A stretch of DNA of 64,000 bases from Epinephelus fuscoguttatus (Eukaryota > Chordata > Actinopteri > Perciformes > Serranidae), in assembly GCF_011397635.1 (NCBI RefSeq), contig NC_064756.1:3180922-3244921 (forward strand). Reading direction: 5' to 3'. The notes under the pieces are model-generated. The model was not told the DNA's origin, did not search any database, and was given only the letters and a program-made list of their open reading frames with translations. Each line of letters starts with the position of its first letter. Positions within the stretch are counted from its first letter, which is position 1. A program made the translations under genes and the position numbers. Below are positions 55,991 to 64,000 of the stretch, one piece after another.

Positions 55991-57355
55991 TGTCTTTGAA
56001 ACAGACCTATGGGGGGAAATTCATGACTTTATTTTGCACCTGGAAGAGACACCTGTAGCCCATACCAGGTGCAATCCAGGGAAGTTTTTTTGTCCTCCCA
56101 TTACAGAACAGGAGACTACTGCTGTACATTAATGTGATGTGTCAGCTGGCTCAAAGCTGCAAGGGTCAGGAAATACGTAGAGGAAAGTGATATTTCCGTG
56201 ACAACATTGACAGTGGTATTGCCTTGCTTGAAATGTACTTCCACCTCCACTAAACAGCTTCAATACCAACTTCCTGCTTCTAGTCGAGCCTCCTCAACAA
56301 AATCCTTTCCTGTTGGATACGCACAGTGCCTTGGCTGCATTTTAGAACATTGTTCTCCACAGTCATTGTGCTCAGATATTGTGAAACAAAAGCAGATAAT
56401 CATCTCATCTCTTTAAAAGTATCTTATTTCTGATCTGGCTTTACTTTCCTGGCTGAAATCCCCGAGGCCTCCGCCGTCACCTCTTCCTGTTCCTCCTGCT
56501 TAGTCTTGGGAGTTTCCAGTTACACTGATCTCTAAGCAGGTTTGTGATTGTCTTTTCTCAGTTTGAACCTGAAGCATCTGATTTACTGTAAATAACTACA
56601 ACGTTAAGTGCTTGGTAGCCTAAAGATGGCTCGCCACTGACTCATCGTCTTCTGAGACCAGTCTGATTTCAGCTGTTATCAGGTCCAGTAAGTTGATGAG
56701 GGGGCGCAGACCAAAAATACAATGGAATCTGCAGTTGTATTTCTGTTTCGTTTGGGCCTGGTCTGCCCATACATGGTGTTTTTGGAATAGTGAAAAAAGT
56801 GTCGTCAAGAGCATGCCTAACCAACAGGTGGCGATATAACCCTAAAGCCACACAAAGAAAATGATGTGGGCCATCAGAAGCCTGAAAAAAGCCAATACTG
56901 GAAGGTTACCTGGTTACCTTTTTATAATCATAACCAGGTGGCTTTGTGTCTAAACCAAACACAACAAATTAACAATAAATCAAATTTCTCAAATGTTAAA
57001 TCTTTACAAGATTTTGGTCTAAATAAAAACAAACATAGATTTTAATCAGGGACTATCTGGTCAAAGTTTGAGGGAAACAAAACCAGCATATTTGTCACTG
57101 AAACTAGAATTGCTTTAACATGGTTGTATGCCTCCATGCACCTGTCAAGTTGCAGCTAATATCCATATCCGTGAAAACACACACACACCCCACACAGTTT
57201 CAAGATTAGTGTCACCAATTCAAATGTCTCCCCTTCTGTTGCTGCAATATGATGTTAAGTAATGACTAGAAAAGCATTTCGTGCAGAACAATATGATGTC
57301 ACACTGAGATTGACCTTTGAACTTTTTCATATGAAATGTCATTACTTCATCATTT
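55991..57355. other. Intergenic, nothing recognised
   Basis: Includes a short VNTR-arm fragment at 56920..56975 (ataatcataaccaggtggct). No exon confirmed. Confidence 0.4.
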
Positions 57356-57359
57356 TAGA

Positions 57360-57655
57360 CATTTGGTAAATGGACCTAGTGAATTTCTAGTCTTCCAACC
57401 ACTCAAAGCGCTTTTTACACTATGAGTCACATTCATCCATTCACACATACATTCACCCACTGGTGGCCGAGGCTACTGTACAAGGTGCTACACAGCTTTA
57501 ACTCACTCACACACTGATGGAACAGCCATTGGGAGCAATATGGGTTTGAGTATCTTGCTCAAGGATACTTTGACATGCAGACTAGAGGAGCCAGGGATTG
57601 AACCACTGGTCTTCCGGTTAGTGGACGACCTGCTCTACCTCTGAGCCACAGCCAA
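57360..57655 (-). mobile_element. tRNA-derived SINE with LINE-type tail
   Basis: Minus strand begins ggctgtggctcagaggtaga (A box), then B box ggttcaatccc, and ends agcgctttgagtggttggaa, gactagaaat, ccatttacc. Both internal promoter boxes are close to consensus. Confidence 0.82.
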
Positions 57656-57711
57656 TAATTACAGATTTTTACACAAACGGAGCGTTTGTGTAAAAATCTG
57701 TAATTATTGGC
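57651..57711. repeat. Perfect 29-bp hairpin
   Basis: Arms 57651..57679 and 57683..57711 are exact reverse complements with the 3-nt spacer gag. It touches the 5' end of the SINE. Confidence 0.97.
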
Positions 57712-57948
57712 ACACTAAGTCTTGAGTTATGGCCAAAAAACATGCTCTGTGAGGTAACATGTTCTTGATCTTTGACCTTCGACCACCAAATTCTAATCAG
57801 TTCATTTTTGACTCAAAGTGGACGTTTGTGACGAATTGCAGGAAATTCCCTTAAGGTGTTCTTAAAGTTTCGCATTTAAATGGGTGAGACCAATGAGGTC
57901 ACAGTGACCTTTGTCCTTTGATATTTCAAGGCAATTGACTCGAACGCA
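57712..57948 (+). repeat. Dispersed teleost repeat (GACCTTTGACC type)
   Basis: gatctttgaccttcgaccac, ttctaatcagttcatt, ggaaattcccttaaggtgtt and gaggtcacagtgacctttg. A related piece is at 58965..59090. Confidence 0.6.
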
Positions 57949-57949
57949 A

Positions 57950-58965
57950 CTGGACTTAGTTTTGTTTTAGAAGACGTTTCACCTCTTACCCAAGAGGCTT
58001 CATCAGTTCATGCTTGTCTGACTAGGCTGGAACTAGTCTGACAAACTGGTGTGGAAAAACCCAGGTATTTAACCTCTGGGGAGGTCTTCACAAGGCCAAT
58101 GATGTCATTGGTTTGTCAGTGCTCCAATAGTGTGTCAACGAAGATCATTGAAACTCCTGCTGCAACGTTGGTCGTTGGAGTCGTTAGAGTCACATGAGGC
58201 CATTTGTGAACGACCATTGTTTTTAGAGGTTAAGCTGTTAAATCTCCTGGGCAAGGATGAAAGGACAGCATTATAGGTGGGGGATAGGTGGTGTCGCAGA
58301 CCTCCTCCTCTATGAGAGATGGCTTTTCCAATTTCACATAGATGGCTTCTTTTACACCTCTTTCAAACCATCGGTCTTCCCTGTCCAAAATGTGCACATT
58401 GCTGTCTTCAAAGGAGTGTGCTTTCTCCTTGAGGTGTAAATTGACAGCTGAGTCTTGCCCTGACGAGTTAGCCCGTCTGTGTTGGGCCGTGCGTTTGTTA
58501 AGTGGTTGTTTTGTTTCACCAATGTACAAGTCTGGGCAATCCTTGCTGCATTGGACAGCGTACACCAGGTTGGTCTTCTGGGTGTATGGTGTACGGTCTT
58601 TTGGATGTACCAGTCTTTGTCTGAGTGTGTTACTGGGTTTGAAATACACAGGGATGTGGTGTTTGCTGAAGATCCTCCTGAGTTTTTCAGATACCCCAGA
58701 CACATAGGGGATGACAATGTTTTTGCACTTGCTCTTTTCTTCCTCACCCACCTTGTTCTTTCTAGAACGGGCTGCTGTTTTCACAAAGGTTCAACTGGGA
58801 TAAACACAAGTTTTTAGAGCCTCCCTCAGATGTTCATGTTCTTTCCCTTGGGCCTGAGTACTGGTAGGTACGTTATCAGCTCTGTGTTGTAGGGTCCTGA
58901 TAACATCTAGCGTGTGCTCCAGTGGGTGGTGAGTACCAGTACTAAAATAGAATGAGTTCATCAGT
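57950..58965 (-). mobile_element. Penelope-like retroelement, 5'-truncated
   Basis: Minus strand. End of the reverse transcriptase region (HHPLEHTLDVIRTLQHRAD, EHLREALKTCVYPS) at 58965..58800, then a frameshift, then a 184-codon frame (58784..58230) bearing the GIY-YIG endonuclease typical of this class: LVYAVQCSKDCPDLYIGET, NKRTAQHRR, ERGVKEAIYVKLEKPSL. The RT core is absent, so it is inactive. The 3' terminal region ends near 57950 with a hammerhead-like motif. Confidence 0.88.
57970..58009 (-). ncRNA. Hammerhead ribozyme-like motif of the Penelope element
   Basis: Minus strand reads gaa-CTGATGA, a stem (gcctctt / aagaggt, loop gggt), then GAAAC-GTC-ttc. Core boxes CUGANGA and GAAA and the GUC cleavage triplet are present; stem I is at least gaa/ttc. 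ACGT in place of a stem III hairpin would need dimer formation, as described for minimal Penelope hammerheads. One unpaired A follows CTGATGA. Confidence 0.6.
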
Positions 58966-59095
58966 GAGTCCCAGTGGACATTTGAGCAAAATTTGAAGAA
59001 ATTCCCTCGAGGTGTTCTTGAGATATCGTGTCCACAAGAATGAGATGCACAACCTGAAAACATAATGTCTCCAGCCATCGCCGGCACAGAGGAAT
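58966..59095 (+). repeat. Dispersed teleost repeat, second piece
   Basis: gagcaaaatttgaagaaatt, ccctcgaggtgttcttgaga, tatcgtgtccacaagaatga. Same family as 57712..57948, on the other side of the Penelope element. Confidence 0.6.
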
Positions 59096-60029
59096 ATAAA
59101 TGACAAAACTTCTCTTCCATCAGTGCAGCTGGATCAGACCTTTGTCTAAATCAAATACATAAACACTGATATATGGCTGTTTAATACTTAACATCACAGA
59201 CACATTTCAGTCAATACAAAATGTTCTAAGGTTTGATCATGCGTTGAGCTGCCCGTGTTATCAAATCAATTGAAAAGTAAAAGCTGGGATCTTCCGTGTT
59301 TCTTTTCCATTGTAATACAAAGGGAACTTAAAGGAAGTAAATGTTGTTGCTTTTACGTCATGTTATTCTTTCACAATGAACACGGATACTTCGTTTAATG
59401 TCCAAATAAAAATAGAAGCTCAGGGTCAAAGTCTGTTATGTTTTATTGTTCCCCAGTTTGGTATTATGTAGTAATGAAAGTGAGAGAATATGATTCACTG
59501 TGGAGGCTGAATCATTATGTATTATGATTTAATCGGCCAGCAGGAATTGTACTTTGATTTGTACTTTGAACCTGCTGCCCTCAGAGACACAATCTGATTC
59601 ATGCTGTCAACTAAACTGGGATGTCACATTTACAACAGATTAAATCTAGGCGTCATTCCCAAACTCTGAAGTAAAACTGGAATTAAAGAAAACTTCAAAA
59701 TTCCACTGACACTTGTAACGGCATGACTAATAATTTAAAATAATCTTTAGATAGGGATTTAAAGACAGCTCACTATTTTTCTTGTTCAATATTTCTGGTT
59801 TAGTTTTTGCTTTTAAAGAAACAGTCTTAATGACTGACCAACCTGTTGTCATTCCCAGGTCGTCAAATACAGTCACTTACAGTGTGTGCAAAATTGTCGC
59901 ACATCTAAAAATAAACCTCACATTGTGCCAATCATGTTTGCACAGTGAGTCTGAAACTTTTGTCCGTCATTATAGTTTTCCAAACAGGTCTGATTTTCTG
60001 TGTTTTTCACATTCGTCAAAAGCCTGTAG
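59096..60029. other. Intergenic, nothing recognised
   Basis: AT-rich, small frames only. Confidence 0.4.
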
Positions 60030-60252
60030 AGAGTTGAAGAAAGAACAGGGAGTGCTGCACTGGGTCGAGGCACTGTGTAGTTCACCGTACAAAATTCTGG
60101 CGCTCTTCAATGACGGGACAAATAGTCACATAAAAAAGTCCATGGCACCGGCGAGAAGTCCAAAACTGCATCCAAGGCCCTTCTGACTGTGGTTAAAAAT
60201 CCTTTATTGATTCATGGATAAACCAACATGTTTATACGTCTTCATCAGGGTA
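60030..60252 (-). mobile_element. Retroelement terminal fragment with CTGATGAAG motif
   Basis: Minus strand starts ccctgatgaagacgtataaa, catgttggtttatccatgaa, tcaataaaggattttt, then a unique-looking body to about 60030. Resembles Penelope-type ends, but the GAAAC box is mutated to TAAAC. Confidence 0.4.
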
Positions 60253-60389
60253 TACCCTTTAAAAATATCATGTTTTGGTATAAAATATCTATATTTGTTA
60301 CGGGTTCAGGGTTGGATGTAATGTTATGTGACGTAAATACATCACATGTTGTGATGTATGTATGTAATTTACATTACGTTACCAGTGTT

Positions 60390-60625
60390 GAAGGTCTTGA
60401 GACCAGTCTTCAGACCACCTTTTAAAGGTCTCGACCTCGTCTTGGACTGCATTTTGACTCGGTCTTGTCTCGATACACTGGTCTTGCTCATGACTTGGTC
60501 TCAAAACATTCTGGTCTTGGTTGTGACATGGTCTTGATACATTGCAGTCCTGGTCATGACTTGGTCTTGGTACACTCCAGTCTTAGTCATGACTTGGTCA
60601 AGTCCTGGTCAAGACAGCAGCACAA
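60390..60625 (+). repeat. GGTCTTG-rich imperfect minisatellite
   Basis: Repeated words ggtcttg, catgacttggtc and tacactccagtctt at roughly 30 to 45-bp spacing. Known style of fish low-order repeat. Confidence 0.75.
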
Positions 60626-60661
60626 TCAAGTTAATGCCCAGTGTGTCTCATACAGACCCCC

Positions 60662-60835
60662 CCATTGGTCCGACATCCCATTGTTCTGACCATATTAAAC
60701 CCATTGTTCCGAAGTCCGGTTGTTCCGAAATCATCATGATGCCCTGTGGTTAAGGTCTGGTTAGGTTTAGGCACAAAAACCACTTGGTTAGGGTCAGGAA
60801 AAGATCATGGTGTGGGTTAAAATGAACAACAGACG
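60662..60835 (+). mobile_element. Left half of the CATTGGTTCGAC MITE
   Basis: cattggtccgacatcccatt, aaatcatcatgatgccctgt and ggttagggtcaggaaaagat match 42722..42890. The right half is absent. Confidence 0.75.
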
Positions 60836-61039
60836 ACAGGGGACTTCAGCTCGCTAGCTAACCAGCTAACATTACGAGGCAGCATAGTTATACTAGCTGG
60901 CGTGTTATCGTAATGTGAAATGTCCGACAATTTTGCAGAACAGGACAGATGACAGACGCCAGATAGTGCAACCTAGCTAGCTAGCTAACAAGCAACCTAA
61001 TGACAGTAACGCTATGTATGAACTGTTTCCTACGGCTAT

Positions 61040-61250
61040 TGCTTGGTGGTAGCCATGGCGATGTCTACCCCTCACTGGCAAGTCAGCATCTGAAATCCCT
61101 CGCTCTGAAGGGCTAGTTTCATACCCACTACCCCTCGTTATCCCCTACCCCTACACACAAAAAGGAACTGGGACACCACTACCCCTCGCGGGAACGTGCA
61201 AATGTAGGGGTAGGACCGCTAAGGGGGGGTATTGGGACGGCCCTTAGTAT
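61040..61250. repeat. ACCCCTAC-type element end
   Basis: ctacccctcgttatccccta, ccactacccctcgcggga and gtaggggtaggaccgctaag: terminal wording of a dispersed fish element. Limits and class unclear. Confidence 0.4.
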
Positions 61251-61930
61251 CAGCAGCTAAAGCGGCATGACAAAGTGTCACCATTTTGACAACCTGGGGA
61301 CAAACCCACGCTGGACTGTTGGAGGAGGGGAGCGCTTGGTTTTCATTACAGCTCACTATTTTCTCACAACAGTGTGACTGAAAAAAAAGAAGTGGAATGC
61401 ATCTTTGCTTTACAAACATTATTAATAAATCAAAACACTGCATTTTATAAGGAACGATGCTCTGTGGAGTTGTGAGAACAAGAATAGAAAACTCAGGGTC
61501 ACTCAGAGACCTAAGCGTAAGGAGGGACTCCTCTGAGGTCGATGGTGATGCTTCACTGTCTGCTGAGATCAGCCTGTCATAAGACTTGTATTCTCACTTT
61601 GTGCATCTTTGTAGTCAGAAAATGAAATCTAGAGATCAGAGGTGGCCTGGACATTCGTTTCTCATTCAGCCGATATGACTGCATGCATAGATCGAACCAT
61701 TATGAGAGAGTTGAAACAATGGGAAAACTCCAACTCCCGGTCTGTCTCTGCTTTTAATTTTCAGTTTCCTTCTCAGGTTTCCCTCGAGGAAGAAATCCCT
61801 GATTGTGCTACAACTGATCTGGTTTAAATAAAGATTAAAAGAGAGAAACCAGACCAGAGTCCTTCCTCTGTAAAGGAAAATAAGAAGAGCCCAAACAGCA
61901 GCGATGCTTCAGGAGACTCGATAAAGCAGC
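61251..61930. other. Intergenic, nothing recognised
   Basis: No exon or repeat identified. Confidence 0.4.
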
Positions 61931-61934
61931 CCAG

Positions 61935-62150
61935 TCACCAAGGAAAAATGTTGGCATTGTATGAGTCTGCCTGGAAACATAACATTATATATACATATCA
62001 CATCAACGCAGTGACCTAGTATGAGCATTTTGAGAAGAACAAACGACGTAGTGACCCATCACTGTTTTTCCACCAGGAACTGTGCCACAAAAAGTAACCG
62101 CTTTTTACGAACACATCCATGCATTTCCAGCGGGAACTGACCCTTCACTA
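61935..62150 (+). mobile_element. VNTR inverted-repeat element, left part
   Basis: aatgttggcattgtatgagt, then two degraded units (ctgtttttccaccaggaact, gtgccacaaaaagtaaccgc). The right arm is missing. Confidence 0.6.
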
Positions 62151-62589
62151 AGTCCCGCCCACAGACACAGACTGCCCAATCATAACGTAGCATCGGGCCG
62201 GCTCAGACCATCACCAGCTAAATGTTGTGTCTGGGGCAAGTTGTGTATTAATGATACTCGTTACCTGGAGAGGTCATGTATTAATGAGCTGTGTGTCATC
62301 GCATTGTGCACAGATGACCATTGTTTGACTTCCCCTGGAGATCCCTGCTGTCCGAAGGCAGAGGTCCAGGTGCTGACAGCAGCATGGGGTTGAAGCTAAA
62401 CATCGTTCATCTGCACACACTGTGATGCCACACAGCTGGTTCAATATGCTCTAAGTTTCCCTTAGTATTCATTGTCTTGTGTGGCGATCAGCAGTGATGT
62501 GGTGGTTCACTTTTACACTGTGATCCGTAGCCTATAGTTCGGCTTTAGCTTCTAACTATCTTTGTCTTTTTTAAATTAAATGTTTACAT

Positions 62590-63045
62590 ACAGTCTCTTT
62601 CAAAATAAAAGCACTACATCGGTACAACACCGCGAATTGTCTTTTTTTCCTTCAACAACAAACACACGTTGTCGGTTAGATTTTGGCAACAAATACACAT
62701 GGGGTTAGGCACCAAAGACACATGGTTAGATTTAGGCAACAAACATACATGTTTGGGTTTAGGCGTTGAAAACACGTGGTTAGATTATGTTACAAACACA
62801 TATGGTTGGGTTTAGGCATCAAAAACACTTGTTTAGATTTAGGCAACAAACACACGTTTGGGTTTAGGTGTAAAATATACGCGGGTAGATTCAGGCAACA
62901 AACACACATGGTTGGGGTAAGGCGTTGAAAACACGTGGTTAGATTATGTTACAAACACATATGTTTGGGTTTAGGCATAAAATATACTTGGTTTGTTTTA
63001 GCCAACAAAAACACTTGGTTAGATTTAGGCAACATCATCAGAAGT
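62590..63045 (+). repeat. Family B fragment with about 30-bp tandem expansion
   Basis: Starts with family B sequence (cagtctctttcaaaataaaa, gcactacatcggtacaacac), then about 13 units alternating acacatggttgggtttaggc and acacgtggttagatttaggc, with aacaaac or gttgaaa links. A dimer of about 60 bp is visible. Confidence 0.85.
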
Positions 63046-63469
63046 CCACTGTCCTCTGTTGGATCATGGGGGTCCGGTCAGAAGAACAGAAATAGCTTAA
63101 GGAGTGAAAAAGATATAGTTTGTCTAATGGAATACTAGAAGAGGCAAACACAGAAAAAATAATGTGAAAAATGGTTATTTCAATACAGCATATGGGAAGT
63201 GTTTAATAACTGGCGTTCTGCAAATTCTCCAACCACTCTACTGTCACCCAGTTTATTAAAACTCATCACCCACTCTATCAGTATTGGCCAAAAATGACCC
63301 AGTGTACAGATTAAGCTATTTTATCTTATTTTTTCTGAGCCTGCGTGAACAAATTCAGTCATCATTATAAATTAGCCCTGTGCACAGTTGAGTCATTTGT
63401 CTTAATAACACCATTTGATTTCAGGAATGATTTTTGCTATCTTAATTTATGCAAACATCTCGGGTGAAA

Positions 63470-63645
63470 GTCGATGTATGTTGGACCCATCCATGACCCC
63501 ATCCGCCTGCCCCACTCGGACTTTTGCCACCTAACTTTCGTCCTTGTCCCCATGTTTCCCCTTGATGCCGCCGGGCGCCGTTAAACCATAATGTCACCCA
63601 GCCACAAATCATGCTGACATTAAAGGGTGCCTTTTTTGTTGGTTT
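63470..63645 (+). mobile_element. Family B GC-rich fragment
   Basis: ttggacccatccatgacccc, gatgccgccgggcgccgtta and aatcatgctgacattaaagg match 16340..16490. 63646..64000 holds nothing further recognised. Confidence 0.6.
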
Positions 63646-64000
63646 CTAATGCCATCGGTCACTGCCCACGTGCCGGATTTCAGCGACTTAGGAGTGAGAC
63701 TGTGCTCATTCGGGTCAGCAGTAGACCAGCAGCTCCTGCATTCAGTGATGTTAAAATACTGTTTTCCTCAGTGGAGTCTGGCTTTGAAGAGAACAATGTA
63801 ACAGCTTCATTTACGGCTTCAGTACGTTGCTTAGCTTTCAAGTCAGACTTCTGCCTGCTTCTCCAAACTGGAGGTGTGCTGACTGACATCTACTGTAGGT
63901 AAAACACTCCATTCAAACATTCAGAGCGCTCCTGGCCTAGCCTAATAGGTTTTAGTAGAATTTTAGAATTTCAGTTTACGGAGTCTGAATATTAGGAGTG

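Noticed and set aside
57580..57655. Functional tRNA gene on the minus strand
   Set aside because: Good A and B boxes, but it continues into a SINE body and LINE-like tail, and no cloverleaf could be closed.
58342..58707. 121-codon plus frame
   Set aside because: Antisense shadow of the Penelope GIY-YIG frame.
60225..60250. Third hammerhead motif
   Set aside because: CTGATGAAG is present, but the GAAAC box is TAAAC and the stem does not pair.
63627..63902. 91-codon plus frame as a gene at the right edge
   Set aside because: Begins inside a family B fragment and shows no recognisable domain or splice context.

Overview
This window is nuclear DNA of a vertebrate, most likely a percomorph teleost fish. 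The evidence is spliced genes with GT-AG introns, whose reconstructed exons match vertebrate RNASET2, COX7A and CHP families, together with a repeat complement typical of fish: L2-, RTE- and L1-like LINEs, a Penelope-like element, Tc1, tRNA-derived SINEs, many short inverted-repeat elements and long CA/GT/TA tracts. There is no operon-like organisation, CRISPR array or bacterial gene.

Three host genes can be rebuilt exon by exon. (1) rnaset2-like, minus strand: coding exons 3504..6496 and a probable non-coding first exon near 8686..8765; its 3' end runs off the left edge. A roughly 3.4-kb satellite (1..3420) lies in the intron after the last visible exon. (2) cox7a1-like, plus strand: three exons 20852..24566, exon 1 not found. 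(3) chp2-like, minus strand: seven exons 41560..29730, giving a complete 194-residue EF-hand protein. They act in different places (secretory/lysosomal RNA degradation, inner mitochondrial membrane respiration, cytoplasmic regulation of Na+/H+ exchange), and nothing suggests shared function.

Layout. 1..3420: 37-bp satellite that flips orientation at a 21-bp palindrome near 3008. 3504..8765: rnaset2, with a polypyrimidine tract and two inverted-repeat elements in its introns. 9070..11660: LINE tail running into a 2.3-kb 21-bp minisatellite. 11.7..20.4 kb: SINE, microsatellites, an RTE LINE with a 665-codon open frame, and two inverted copies of a non-autonomous family (family B). 20.8..24.6 kb: cox7a1, then a deleted Tc1 and a LINE nested in another LINE. 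29.7..41.6 kb: chp2, whose introns carry three L2-type copies or relics and the 5' piece of a fourth LINE. 42..64 kb: no host exon recognised; nested elements, a THAP-bearing transposon, a Penelope element with a hammerhead-like motif, hairpins and minisatellites.

The most distinctive feature is a dispersed short inverted-terminal-repeat family whose interior carries a 57-bp tandem repeat expanded to different copy numbers in different copies (6.6, 28.4, 39.3, 40.5, 42.4, 44.4, 47.9, 51.6, 53.5, 55.4 and 61.9 kb). A second family (B) shows a similar internal expansion of about 30-bp units at 62.6..63.0 kb. All gene calls come from reading the sequence; no database search was possible.
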